This document shows positions 23,189 through 35,700 of a stretch of DNA of 64,000 nucleotides, in pieces. The DNA is taken from contig OZ017804.1 in the NCBI GenBank assembly GCA_963969395.1, positions 5,828,001-5,892,000 on the forward strand, written 5' to 3'. The notes under the pieces were generated by a model that was not told where the DNA came from, did no database searches, and saw nothing but the letters and a program-made list of their open reading frames with translations. The stretch is from Pseudoscleropodium purum. Taxonomy: Eukaryota > Streptophyta > Bryopsida > Hypnales > Brachytheciaceae. Made by a program: the position numbers and the translations under genes. The first letter of the stretch is position 1, and every line of letters begins with the position of its first letter.

Positions 23189-23484
23189 CCTGGTTGTCAT
23201 AATGGATAGCATATTATTGTTCACGGTTGAATTGTATCGAATAGTGTTGACTAGTTGCCAACTTCGAAGCCTTGTAACTTTTGCAAAAAATATTCAAATT
23301 AAACATATGAGATGTTTTGGGCATTTAAAGTTCCTATAGATGCCCAAAAACATCTCATATACCTAACTTGGATACTTTTTGCAAAAGTTACACAGCTCTA
23401 AAGTTGGTAGTCGCCTAGTCGGTCACCCCTAATTGATACAATTCATCCGTGAACGGTAATGTATTGTCCGTTATGACAACTAGG
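23189..23484. mobile_element. Foldback hAT-like MITE, family B, copy 1
   Basis: Ends are CCTGGTTGTCATAATGGA and the complement of CCTAGTTGTCATAACGGA. Imperfect 8-bp duplication: CTTTAAAC at 23181-23188, CTTCAAAT at 23485-23492. The whole element is close to a palindrome: tgtaacttttgcaaaa and its complement ttttgcaaaagttaca face each other around a centre near 23330. The related copy is 44819-45107. Confidence 0.7.
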
Positions 23485-23492
23485 CTTCAAAT

Positions 23493-24019
23493 GACATTTC
23501 AATTGTTCCGAAACATTTCAAACCATGAGATTCACCATACATTGATGAAGAAAGAGAATGGGGAGTGGAATCCGATGAAAAGCAAAAGCAAACAAGTGAA
23601 AATTCAAAAGAACAAGCAACAATACAGTAAGTCCTTTGATTAATATTTACATTGGTATTAGATAAATGCAATCTTAGTGTTGACTTTTTGAAAGGACATA
23701 TTGTGAACTTAATGGGCCATGTTTGGTTGACATCTATACCGAACTTTCTGTTACTTATGACCAGTAAGTTAGGAAATCGTTTGTAAGCTCCTTTGCTAAC
23801 GGTCTATCTTTTGTTAATCAAATCCATCATCAATCATCAATATAGAAGCAAAAACACAAGATACGATTCAGCATTGCAAGAGAATATATAGTAAGAAGTT
23901 TCCATTGGTTTCACAAAAAAATATCTTGAGCAGGACATGCTCAACCGCAACAGTCCAGTTAACTAGTCTTAGTTAAAACCTTGGATTACCAAGGCAGGAG
24001 ATGAATGTATATATGTATC
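23493..24019. other. Spacer before copy B
   Basis: No gene recognised. Composition becomes more balanced towards 24000. Confidence 0.5.
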
Positions 24020-24507
24020 AATGCAAGCATGGGTAAATAAAACCCATCTGTATTGCAGTTCAGAACGTTTTCAAAACCATTGATCGAGTTAAAAATTCTC
24101 AGGACATGTTGAACTCCGGCCTGCTTAACAGTGCTGAATTTGTTCCCGCTCCCATCACCCAGGTATGAGGACTGGAGCTGCAAGATAAACAAAATAACAA
24201 ACGCAGTAACAGAAACATACTCTAAAGTACGTCTTCATGGCCAGAAAGTACTTGACAAAGTTTTCAAGGTCAGAAAACTCCCCATGAGGTGGAGATTCCT
24301 ATCCAACAGTCCAGCATTTGCTAACCATTTTACCATTTGATCACCAAGGTACCTTCGAGTCTTACATTAATTATATACTGTATGACGTGCATTGCAAGAA
24401 ATAGAATAATTAACACAGTTTCAAAACAAACGTTCTCCTGAAAGAAAAGAAATGCTCATCTGCTTGCAGAAATACCAGCGAATAGGCGAGTGACCCTGGC
24501 ACCACAA

Positions 24508-24745
24508 GTCTGCAGCTCCATAAGTGAAGATGGCATCACCGATATCCGCCGAGCAGTCCGCCCTGCAGTGGAGTGCCAACCAAGTGAAAGTTTCCAAGTC
24601 TTGGTGAAAGAAAATGGTGTCCGTCAGTTTCCAAGTCGAGACACCATTTCCAGCATTCTCGTGTCACACTCTTCGCGGGACTCTTCGGCACTCCGCTGCT
24701 GGGCGGATATCGGTGATCCCATCTTCACTTACGGAGCTGCAGGCT
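24508..24745. repeat. Foldback of exon 1-derived sequence, arms about 49 nt
   Basis: The left arm (24508-24556, with ctgcagctccataagtgaag and atcaccgatatccgcc) faces an inverted copy ending at 24745 with about four mismatches. A further tggagtgcc/ggcactccg pair follows after a 12-13 nt insertion. The central 110 nt contain an inner stem aaatggtgtc/gacaccattt and a direct repeat agtttccaagtc. In copy A the corresponding exon 1 region (about 14780-14910) is not inverted. Confidence 0.7.
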
Positions 24746-25545
24746 TGTAGTGCAACGCCTTTCTTCGCAGCTGCTCTATGGAACCGAACCAACAGCTCGA
24801 TGGTGTTACGTCGACGTCGACACGTTTCCTCCTAACTGCCAAGTAATTCAGCACCAAAAATAGTCATCGGTACGTGACCAGTAATTAGTTCCTTTTCATG
24901 GACTCTTTGCGATCGACCGATCTCGAAATAACACAAGTGAAGCTCCGAAAGTATTCTAATCTGTTCACACATGAACTAACAGATATGAATGCAAATTCAA
25001 GATATCATCATAGCTAGAAATCAATTGACTGGACAAAGTAGGTCAGCAGGGAGACATATCCAGAATGAAAGCACTGACTACACCGCACATTTCAGCTGGG
25101 ACTCGCGTACAGTTTCGGGACTCGAGATGAAGAACGCCAAACGGGAGTGCATCGATCATGGAATGTCACGCTCTGTGCAATTGTGCGCAACACCAATGAC
25201 GCTCTGAAAGTACTCTATTCTGTGGACTTCTATTTCAGGAATCGTTCAGCATAAACATCAAGTCACTGCTGAAACACGGAGACAACATTCAACGACTTGG
25301 ATATTTCAGGACTGCAGATGACGAACGGAAAATGATGAAAGTGAGGAAAATAACATTTCGGGACTAAAGACGACGAACGCTAAACGGGAATGGCGCTCTG
25401 CGTCACAAATGAAGCTCTGAAAGTGCTCTAGCCGGTACGTTGACTACAAGTTCAAGAAACCGACCAGCATAAATTAAGACGAAGTACATCTCTGCTAATT
25501 ATTCAACAACAGGGATGTTCTAAAGCACTCGCTCTCAACCATGTC

Positions 25546-25659
25546 CAACTTCCCCTACACCCAGAAATGCACACCTCCACAACTCCTGGGCAGCATGCAA
25601 CCAATTGCATGCTGCCCAGGAGTTGTGGAGGTGTGCATGTCTGGGTGTGGGGGAAGTTG
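25546..25659. repeat. Near-perfect 114-bp hairpin, arms 55 nt
   Basis: Left arm 25546-25600 and right arm 25605-25659 are complementary at 53 of 55 positions around the 4-nt loop CCAA. Arm landmarks: gcacacctccacaactcctg and its complement. A single copy of the arm sits in copy A at about 13862-13912, so the hairpin arose by inverted duplication of pre-existing family sequence. Frames on both strands here (for example 25541-25810 plus, 25503-25730 minus) are mirror products of the palindrome. Confidence 0.85.
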
Positions 25660-26190
25660 TCTAGTTCTATGTTCGCTGACAGTCTCGTTGGGAAAGCCTC
25701 AAAAGAACAACATCCTCGCAATGACTCCACGATCGAGAGAGCGCGAGAGAAGTCGGGGAGTAGTCGATACCTGGCAACTCACCACTCGAACTCCCTCTTG
25801 CTCTAGCTAGAAGCTCTGAAAGCGGAGACAGGAGTTGAGTCTGCTCGCCTAGATCGATCACACAGGTAGAATTGATAGAACTAGCTCAGGAGAGCGTGAA
25901 GAAAGATGAACGAATGCTCGCTTTCACCAGCAATTTAAGAGCCCCTAGGAATGCATGCAAACGTACTGGGATGATCGTTACTGGAGGTCGGTTACTGGTG
26001 GCGTAATTAAAGGGACGACGTACTCTGGTTACGTTACTTGTTGCAGACTTGGAAAAGAACTCCCAAGTGCGGGACCCGTCTCCTCCGAATTGAAGCAGGC
26101 CCAGTCTCCGTTCAGCTTGTCAGTCCTGTCGCAGCACGGCGTTGAAGGCGAGAAGACGCCGTCCTTTCTTTTCCCTCGAGCAAGGTAACT

Positions 26191-27225
26191 TTTCCTCATA
26201 ACAGTCTAGCATCACTTCTTACACCAAACTTCAAAATAATAAAAAATAAAAAAATCGTTTATAGGGTCTTTGCTCTTGAAAAAAAAAAGAGGCTGTTTTG
26301 AAACAAGTGTATTGGGGACCAATAAGTCAAATATACTCAAATCTATAGGATTCTTTAATTTTTGTAAGATTTTTATTTCATTTTTTTAAGAAGAAAAAAT
26401 ATATATAATCCCATTAAAATTGTAATTCTTTCACTATTTGTAGTAACAAATTAGTTTGAAATCTTGCACGTCATGGTTGCCATTTTTTGTACACCATGCC
26501 AATATAAGTTTATTTGGATAGAAGGAAAAATTGTAATCTAAAGCTTTTGAAGCAATAAGAGTAAGTTGTAAAATATGGAGCAATGAGAATCCAAACAAAA
26601 ATCCTTCATTCTTGCAAGTTTCTATTTTTTTCCATCTTGACATACATTTATTTAAATTCTACACAAAACTCAAAAAATAAAATTCTTACTACACTCTTGG
26701 ATGTTCTTCATTCATTTTATATTGCTCCCATTATAAGCTATTGATAATGTTCATCATTTATCTATTGGATATTGGCTATGTTAGCCAATAAATACCTCAA
26801 CTACTTTAGGCATATAAATAACTAACATAAGTACCTAAATAATACTAGTCAAATACCTCAAATTTGCATATTGCTAAATTCTTTGCAAAAATGAATAAAA
26901 GTCAAGTATCTAGGTCTTTTAAGATCATTCTGAATAGTTGTACTCCTAATTTTAAATGCTAAGATCTTAAAATGTATGTTGAGTTAATCCACAAAAAAAT
27001 AATTATATATCTTTGTATTAGGGGAGATTCACCTAGTCTGGAAGGTTGTAAGTTCCCCAGGATTCTCAACCTATCAAAACTCATGGTAGCTACTACTTAA
27101 TGTGGCAAAACGACTACCAAGTCAATTTTATTTATTTTTTAATTTCCAAAAAAATTATTCAAATTTTTTTTCATTATAAGAATTTTATTTTTTAATTTTA
27201 TTTTTATAGCCTGGCATCCTTTAAT
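26191..27225. other. AT-rich spacer, nothing recognised
   Basis: No exon, RNA gene or element boundary was found. Confidence 0.6.
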
Positions 27226-27494
27226 CATGGTTGTCATAGTGGACGGACGTCCGGTTTGCCTATCCGTCCGATTCGCCCGTCCATTAGAGGTCCCACCCGT
27301 CCAATACAGTCAACACGTAGTTGACTTTCTGATAACGGAAAAATAGGCCACATGGATGCCATGTGGATTAAGGAACATGTTGGGCGTGGACAAGATCGTC
27401 AGGTTACAAAATTAAAGCCGTCCGGTCCGGTTTGCGGTTTGCCCGTCCGTCCGTCCCGTCCGATGACCCTAACTCGCCCGTTATGACAACCATG
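27226..27494 (+). mobile_element. hAT-type MITE, family A, copy 3
   Basis: Ends CATGGTTGTCATAG / TTATGACAACCATG with a perfect 8-bp duplication CCTTTAAT (27218-27225 and 27495-27502). 269 bp; the interior has a deletion relative to copy 1 after gacaagatcgtcagg. Same orientation as 12299-12602. Confidence 0.85.
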
Positions 27495-27502
27495 CCTTTA
27501 AT

Positions 27503-30342
27503 TGCAAGGAGAATTGCAAGGAACAAGTCCTAAAATGGCCCTCCTACCCCAAAAAAAACTCTTCTAATGGGTAGCCCTACGGAAATCATTGTGGATTTTA
27601 AGAAAACTAAGTGAGTTAAAAAATAGGATCCATTTAATTCAAAGGGGGCAAATTTTACATAATATGTAGGATTGCTATAGGGTTTATAAGATGCTACATA
27701 CTCTAATATTTATAAATTAGGCTACTTAAAAACATCATATAATAGGAGTTTGTATTAATAAATTAGCTTTATAGATAGAAGCCATGCAAAATTTTGTATG
27801 GTATAGTGAATATAGACGTGAACAAATAATTTTAAATTGTGGATGATAAAATATACACAATCTAGTAATCCAAGGGGATTTTCTTACAATTTATTGCCAC
27901 TACTTGGCAATTCCAACTTGTCTAGACCAATCCTTCTATAAATACATCAACAATGGGAGGGCATGTAAGAATTTGTTGTTGCAAAAAAAACTTGTTGAAT
28001 TGTAAATCTACAATGAAATCTGCGTAACAGGAATTTGAATTTACATAAAAAACTCATCAAAGAATTGTTTTAGGATTTTAGGGTTTGTTTGTTCCAACAT
28101 CAATATAAAAATAGTTTTTAAAAGTCAAACAATTTTGAGTGTAAATAAATTTTTGAGGTATTAGACTCATCCAAAAGTCATGAGATTTCACCACCCATTT
28201 GGTCCCTAGTTTTTTTCTTATTCCACATTGCATTCATTAATTAATTTAACATTTTAAAATTAGTTTTTTTCATTTTCCATGGGGAATTAGACTCATCATA
28301 AACTTTGTTGTAGTACCATTGCATTCAATAGTTATATAAGTACAATATTATTGTTTCTATAGTTACTAATTTAATATAGGGTTTCAACTAGATCACAATA
28401 CCCAATACTTAGGTACTCTTAAAATCCAATAGTACTCCCCCAAGTTCCACTTCCACTCTCATTTTCACTTGTGAGAGTTGAAGTATTAGAATAACAACAA
28501 TCAATTGGAAGAATCTCTTTTCACTTGCAAAACTAAAGCAATGCTAATTATTTTTAATCAATGTTTTGCACATTCTTAAAATATGATGGTTTATTAATTA
28601 ATATCACTTTTATACAATAAATTAAGCAATATAGTGTCTTTTCAAAAATAGAATAGACGTATTACAAATGGTATAATTTAGAACCCCTACAAATATAATT
28701 AAAAATAATCACTTTTTTATCAATTCAAAAAATCAAAATCAAATTTATATTTGATAGAAAATAAAATTGAAAATGATATTTGATTCAATTGTTTTCTTTC
28801 AAGTATTCAAAAGTTCTTCCTATTTAAAAAATCTAATGACAAATGTATCAATTTTTTAGTTTTGGAGCTTTTACATAATACTTTGTAATATTATTTGAAG
28901 AATTTCAATATTGCCAAAAAATACATTTCAATTTTATATTAAAAAAATTTCAAAACCTTAGCATTTGAAATTTTGTATTTATTGTTATGTATTAAACAAT
29001 CAAAAAAGGTTATAATCGATTGCATCTTGATATATATATGATCAATTTCTGTCTATTGAAGATTGACCTGCTTCAAAAATCAATGGTTTAAAGGTTCTAC
29101 ATCAAAGCCAAGAGGGGGTGAGATGAAATCTTGATAAAAAAAACTTATGCAAATGATGCATATTTTTTCATATTTAGAATGCTAATACATCATGTTTTAT
29201 TAACTCATGTATCAACTTCAATGTCTTGAAGAATAAATCTTATCCTTATTTGAAGTACCTAATTTGATGGGAAGTCTTTCATTCAATTTCTTTTTCATAA
29301 TTTTGATCTTTTTTTCAAGAAGACAGATATTTTTAGTCAATTGTGTAGTTGTTTCTATTAACTCTCCATAATTATTAAGAGCAATTGAACTAGGTCTTTT
29401 TGAGGGTTTCATCTCAAATCATCAACAATTCATCCAATAGTTATTCCTATTACAATGACAATGAAATCATCTTCAATCTAAAAAAAAGATATATACCATA
29501 ATTGTTAGCATAGTATCAATCATGATGTTACATTAAGGCTAGTGGACATTTGTCAAATAAAAATAAAAAAATAAAAATGATGATGTGTAATTCGATATCA
29601 TATTTTTCTTGTGTAGAATTCATTGTTTCTAATTATATTGAATTCATGCAATTGATTTTGTTGAATTATTAAATGTTATGATATTTTTTTATAAACATTT
29701 TTTATTAGATTTTATTTTATAAAATTTGAATCTAAGAAATAAATTTCTATTGTTTAATAGAATAAAAAACTATTTACTAATTTTTTTAGCATACAATTTT
29801 AAACATGAATGTATGTAGATAAATATGTGATGCAAAATAGGATAAATATTTCCATAATTCGCATTATATATACTTTTCAAAAAAAATTATTTTTCAAATT
29901 ATTTACAAACCTATAGAAAAATGGTATTTCATTCACTATAGAATCAATAAAGATAATTGACACTAACTATAATTCAAGATAATGAATAATACTAATAGAT
30001 AAATTGTTTAAATTTTGAATAATTTAAGATATTAAGAAGTTTAGCATGCATCAAGAGTCAAGAGGCCTAAATTCTTTCATATTGAAAGAACAATGGGTAC
30101 CTATTTACTACCATAATAACACATGAACAATAATTTTAATCATTGGCAAAGTCTTTTAGAAGGATGAATTAAAGATCTACATCCACCTTCAAATTTAATC
30201 ACTAGAAAAAAATTGTGTTGTAGTCAATAAAACCAATTTGATGGTTTTTTCCAAAGCAAAATTTTGTGCTAGAAATAGAAAAATATCATATTGGTTTTGT
30301 TGATTGCAACACAATTTTCTTCTAGTGAATAAAATTTTAGAC
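27503..30342. other. AT-rich desert
   Basis: No gene recognised. At 27539-27572 there is the right end of a family D element (ccccaaaaaaaactcttcta). The minus frame at 29218-29412 has no recognised domain. Confidence 0.55.
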
Positions 30343-30652
30343 ATTAGAAGATTTTGGGGGCCTTCAAATGCCTGCAAGTTATTATAGCCTGCGAACGCAA
30401 GGAATAGGTTTAGTGCAACAATCTAATGTGACCAAGACCCTACCACGTCATTGACCAAATCTTTTTTTTTTTTTTTTCTTTTAAATTTCTTTTTTTGCAT
30501 TTGGAGACTAAAAAGAAATTTGATTTTAAATTTTTTTATGAAAAAGAAAATTCTAATAGCGGGCCATTCCCCTTGCTACAAAGAACAGCTAAGGGGGGGG
30601 GGGGGGGAACAGGCCCGAAATAGGCTTCTGGATCCCCCAAAACTCTTCTAAT
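30343..30652. mobile_element. MITE-like element, family D, copy 1 (310 bp)
   Basis: Ends ATTAGAAGATTTTGGGGG and CCCCCAAAACTCTTCTAAT. The interior matches 56653-56901 (cacgtcattgaccaaat; gcatttggagacta; gcgggccattcccc; aacaggcc; aaataggctt). It contains long T and G homopolymers, including a G run at about 30593-30607. No target duplication resolved. Non-coding. Confidence 0.75.
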
Positions 30653-32432
30653 GTCTACATCTTTCATCTATGAAGTAATTGATTGAGGTATTTTGCAAGT
30701 GTGTTGATAAACTAGCTATTACCAATAGATATTAGAAAAATGCAACCATTTAATGATTGAGATGTAACTGGAGATGTAATAACCTCAAAACCTTAATCAC
30801 ATGCATGCCAAATTTCAAAAATAAATGAAGGATGTAGCATATTCAAAATGGCCTTGCAATGGGATGAGGTCCAAATAATACACCAGCAAGAGTTTGATTA
30901 ATTCCTTGAATACTTGTAAATATTATAATAAAGTACTATAAAAGTGTTTGGAATTTTTTAACATTCAATTGTACAATATTATAATAAGCTACTATGAAAA
31001 TGTTTGGAATTTCATTGAAACTTTGACAATGTCATTTACAAGATTATAACATTTAAGAGTTTTGTTCCAGAATCTTTTTACTTAGGTCAACAAACTTTGA
31101 CCAAAGACTAATCAAATTTTAAGAGTGGATGAAGAATAAGCACAATCATGTTGCATAAAGATGCCTAATTTTCGGACAACATAATTTTTTGTCCCTTCAC
31201 CCCAATTGAAAAAAAATATATATCCTAAAGAATGGAATCCATTTTACACCTTGTGTTAAAAATTTGATAAAATAAATTTAAAATTGACTTCACCAAAATT
31301 CCATTTTGTCATTCTTTCAAACATTTGATCTTTTAGAGGTTATTCCTTAAATTTTTTGGCCATTTTGAAGGTGTTTTGGATCTCACTTTTGGAAATTACA
31401 AAGGGTTGAAGTTCAAAGTACAATGAGTCATTTTTAAACAACCATAGGATCTTGTAGAAAGCCAAGTTTTTATTATCTCTACAAAGTTTGGTTTCAATCT
31501 AAGTTATAGATTGAAAGATTATAACATAAAAGTAAAAGATACTACAAAAAATTCAATGTTTTTAAGTAGTCAAAGCTGTGCTTTGACCAGTTCTTTTGGA
31601 CACATAACATTTTAAAAAGTTGTTGGCATCCTACATTCATTCTCAAGGTAACCAAGTTACACATGTATGAAAACAAGTCTTGTATTTTCAAGACCAAAAA
31701 TTAATGAGAAAATGGTCTTATAATAGTAACTGCTTTGTTGTAAGATGTTAAAAATGATGAGAAATAAAAGATTTGTCACAAATTTGGAGCCAAAATTCAA
31801 AATCATCTCAAAAATAGTATAATGAAGGAATGCAAGAAAAGACACACAATAGGGGAATTTTTTTTGAAAAATGGCTCAAATCTGAGTGCAAAATGTGTAG
31901 TCCAATGTCATTCATACCCACACATTGGGCAAAGTTAAAAAAAAAGAGAGAACATAGTGACATTCTATATCTAATTTACTATTGGGTAGCCCATTAAAAG
32001 GGGTATGAACAGGCTACTTTAGGAAACGATTAGAATTTCAAGGGTCATTATTGTTCAACCACCTATCTTCCATTTACAAGTTGAGCCAAGCCTAACTAAT
32101 ATCGGGTGGTACAATTTTGACCTGCCTACCCATGCATACATACCTCCACTTCATAGACCAGAGTTTGGTTAATTGATGATTCTTTGCTATAGCCTCTAGA
32201 CCACCCATGCTTTATAAATTTTTGTAAATTAAATAGTGACTCTTTTTCAAAATTTGAAAACACGACTACATAGCTAACTTGATTCACTTGAGAATGAGCC
32301 CAAGTTCAAGTGACTTTTTACATTCTTAAGTTCACAAAATGGATGTTCTATAAATGGATCAACCCATCTTGGGTCATTGAAAAATTTGAGGGTTAAGAGT
32401 ATCAAATCTAGAAATTTTTGCAAATAGCCCAT
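30653..32432. other. AT-rich spacer upstream of TAF6
   Basis: No gene recognised up to the promoter region. Confidence 0.6.
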
Positions 32433-32460
32433 TTCTCTTGGCTCATTTCCCAAGAGAAAT
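32433..32460. repeat. 10-bp-stem hairpin upstream of TAF6
   Basis: tttctcttgg and ccaagagaaa are separated by 8 nt. It lies about 330 bp before the TAF6 start codon. Function unknown; it may be chance in AT-rich sequence. Confidence 0.5.
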
Positions 32461-32489
32461 CTCTTGACTTACTCATTACTTTAAAGTAA

Positions 32490-32789
32490 CGAGGGTACCG
32501 TCCGGACTCCGGAGCAAACTGCATTTGGTCTATACTTTTACTTTTTTAAATTAATAGCATGCTCCTACCGACCTTCTTGTTTCCGACCCTCTTTTTGCGA
32601 CCTTCTTTCTGTCCTGTTGGAGGTGAAGCGACCTTCAATTAGGGCTGCTTGCTCGACGACGTCAAGATTCTTGCGTCGCAATGCAATCACCCGAGCCCGG
32701 AAATTCAGTGTGCTGCAGAGGATTTTCATAGATGAACTAGTCTTTAGCACATACAAATCCTCTTACCGAATTCGAGGTGATTGTCCGAG
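32490..32789 (+). promoter_or_regulatory. TAF6 promoter/leader region with repeated GACCYTC words
   Basis: Composition changes sharply here from the desert. Four GACC(T/C)TC words occur at about 32569, 32585, 32601 and 32630, the first three at 16-bp spacing. A GACGTC (ACGT-core) site is at 32657-32663. No certain TATA box was identified; AT-rich ttttttaaattaat near 32532 is a candidate. The start site cannot be fixed from sequence. Confidence 0.45.
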
Positions 32790-35700
32790 ATGAGTATCGT
32801 GCCGAAGGACACCATCCATGTCATTGCGCAGAGCATTGGCATCACCAATTTGCATGACGATGTAGCCAAGGAGCTCGCTCCCGATGTGGAGTATCGCATG
32901 CGCGAAATTATGCAGGTTTGGGATGCTGCAATTTAGCTTTAAACCCGGAGTTGATATCTCTTTCTGTTTTCACGCCGTTGTGGGTGCGATGATCATGTTG
33001 CGAGATACTCATTTTCCTTGCGTTGTTAGGTTTCACAGTGCAGCCCTAGCTTCTTCTCTAGTAGTTGTTGTCCGAACTCGATTAATGTAGCTGGGATATA
33101 TTAAATTGAAGGAAAAATGAAGGTAATGGAGGTTTTAGGGTTTGGAATTATCGCAGATTTCAATCTAAGCGCAGTTGAGGCTGCGATAATCATGTGGAAG
33201 AATTTCATTTACATTTTATTCGTGCATCAATAGCGTGACCCTGTAACGCTGTGTGTGGTCGTCCTGTTAAGTTACCCTAATTTCTTGCGTTGTATCTCCG
33301 TTTCAAGATGTTTGAACACGATTAATGTAGCTGGGACATCTATTCTGGCATGAAGTTTTACAGGAAATTAGGAGGTTGAGCATTTAGGTCTTGGATATTT
33401 TGTGGATTTTCGTTACAGTTGTAATTACAGTCGCTGTTATCGCAATTGAGGCGGCGATGATCATGTTGCAATGATTTTTTTCCCCTCCCTGCTTCATTAG
33501 CTGTGAAGATGTGATAGCTGGGTGGTTGCTCTAATATGCTGCCCTAGATTTTGCGTTGTTTTTCGCTTGTAGTTGTTGGAACACGATTGTTTTAGCTGGG
33601 ATATCTATGTAGGCATGTAATTTTTTAAGAAAGTAAGGATGTTTCGGTTGTAGGTTTTGGATCAATTGTGGATTTACATTCTAATTGTAATTTTCAGTAT
33701 CTCTTGATTACGCCTGGCAGATGTTGTGGGAAACTTTTTTAAGTTGGATTTGATGTTTTGTAGTCGATTATCTCAGGGTAAACGTGCGTGGGATTGCAGG
33801 AGGCCGTTAAATGCATGCGGCATTCCAAGAGGTCGACGCTCACCACAGATGATGTCAATAGCGCTCTGAGTCTTCGCAATGTTGAGGTAAAAATTTGACG
33901 GAAATCCGTTCGAAATTTTGAAGATCTGGGTCTTATTCGATCTTGAGGTTTAGAGTAGACAAAATGTAGCACACAGCATCGGTTTATGATGAATCGTAGT
34001 ATGATAAGAGGACACAGAGTATCAAAAAATTTTGTTTGCAATGGCTAGGGCTTATTAGGTTTGTGTTTGTTTCTGTTGCAGCCGTTGTATGGGTTTGCAT
34101 CAGGAGATCCTCTAAGGTTCCGAAGAGCCCTCGGTCATTCGGACTTATTCTATGTAGAAGACCGGGATCTTGAATTCAAGGAGGTATATATTGTTCTAGT
34201 GTATCTCATGTTGGTCTTCGTACTTCACTTCCTTGTAAGTGCATGAGTGTGAGGAGTAAGTCTAGAGTGGTGGTTATCTTCGTCAATTTAACTCATCTAT
34301 GTTTCATACGCACCTGTAACACACTGCATTGTCCTTCGATGTCATGATGAATCATATAGCGTCTGCCAATAAATTCTTGCAATGGGATCGGGTTTTTTTG
34401 TTGCCCAAGTTGTGAGCTTTGTTTCTGAGAAATACTCTTTCACCTGTGTTCTCCCACTGCAGGTTGTCGAAGCTCCCCTGCCCAAGGCTCCGTTAGATAC
34501 TTCTGTCGTAGCTCATTGGCTTGCGGTCGAGGGAGTCCAGCCAGCTATACCAGAGAATGCACCTATTGAAGGTAAGAGTCTGGTCTCAATTAATTAATTC
34601 GATGAATGGTCTTCTACTGTGATTACTATATTGACTATTCTTACCTATTTGACGAGTTGTGTGTTCTACTCCGATCCAGTTCTTGCAGCGCCTCCAGAGG
34701 CAAAGAAAGATGGTCAAGTGCGGAAGGACGATGAAGGCGCATTTGATGTGAAACCGCCCGTCAAGCATGTGCTTTCTAAAGAACTTCAGGTGTGTTCTGC
34801 AACCTACTTGTGTCTTCTTGAATCTCTAACCTGAAATTTACATTCTTTCAGCGTACTGAGTATTTTGTGTGATGCAGCTTTATTTTGAAAAGATTACGGA
34901 GCTCGTGGTAACGGGTGCTGATACTCAACTTCTACGCGATGCTTTTGTTAGTCTGGCCACCGACTCGGGCCTTCATCCTCTTGTTCCCTACTTTACACAA
35001 TTTGTAGCTGACGAGGTTTGAATTTCCATAAACCACTTCCTCTTCTTAAACCGTTTCCTATCAGTTAGGGGTATACCATTTATGACGCAGCTACTGATGT
35101 GATCATATTATCTTTCATCTGTGTCCCTGTTATTATATTTTCTTTTGCTTTGGGGGGTTCTGAGGGTGGAATGTTTGTTAGATTCCCTACGGCCTCGTTC
35201 TTAATGTCGCAACAAATCACATGTTACAATTATCCAGTACCCTTATGCCTGAATTTTTTTCTGATTACCGTTAGCAATGCCCTCTTTGTCTGTGGATGTG
35301 TTTTGGCAGGTTACACGAAGCCTTGACGACTTCCCATTGCTCTTTTCACTGATGAGACTTGTGCAGAGCTTGTTGTTAAATCCCCACATACACATCGAGC
35401 CTTACGTAAGTATATTCTTCGTTATCTGGTCTGCGGTGTCTTCATCGAGTCATCCGTCATTGCATTGTTTTGTGGTGAGTCTTGGTGATGAAGTTGTCTA
35501 TGTGTTGGTAGAGTTTTGAGAGCGCCTCCAGTGTTGTTTAAATTGGTCACGATTGTGCCTGTTGCAGTTACACCAGATGATGCCGTCGGTGATAACTTGT
35601 TTGGTGGCTAAGCGCCTGGGTGGCAAAGTCACTGTAAATCATTGGGAGCTCAGAGATTTTACAGCTAGTCTCGTGGCATTCATCTGCAAAAGGTAAATGA

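Larger units (their letters stand above)
24020..26190 (-). pseudogene. Copy B of the local family, with internal foldbacks
   Basis: The reverse complement of copy A (13.4-15.4 kb) in the same order. Exon 3 lies up to 24133 (VKQAGVQHVLRIFNSINGFE), exon 2 at about 24240-24365 with WKW-type changes and a 4-nt loss after GGTACC, and the exon 1 region at about 24470-24680. The donor-side block aaacgttctcctga, the leader array (near 24940, 25200 and 25400) and the exon end near 25770 (caactcaccactcg) are all recognisable. Exon 1 is no longer a simple open frame: it is replaced by an inverted duplication (24508-24745), and the leader segment by another (25546-25659). It should not encode the copy A protein but could produce hairpin RNA from either strand. 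Confidence 0.6.
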
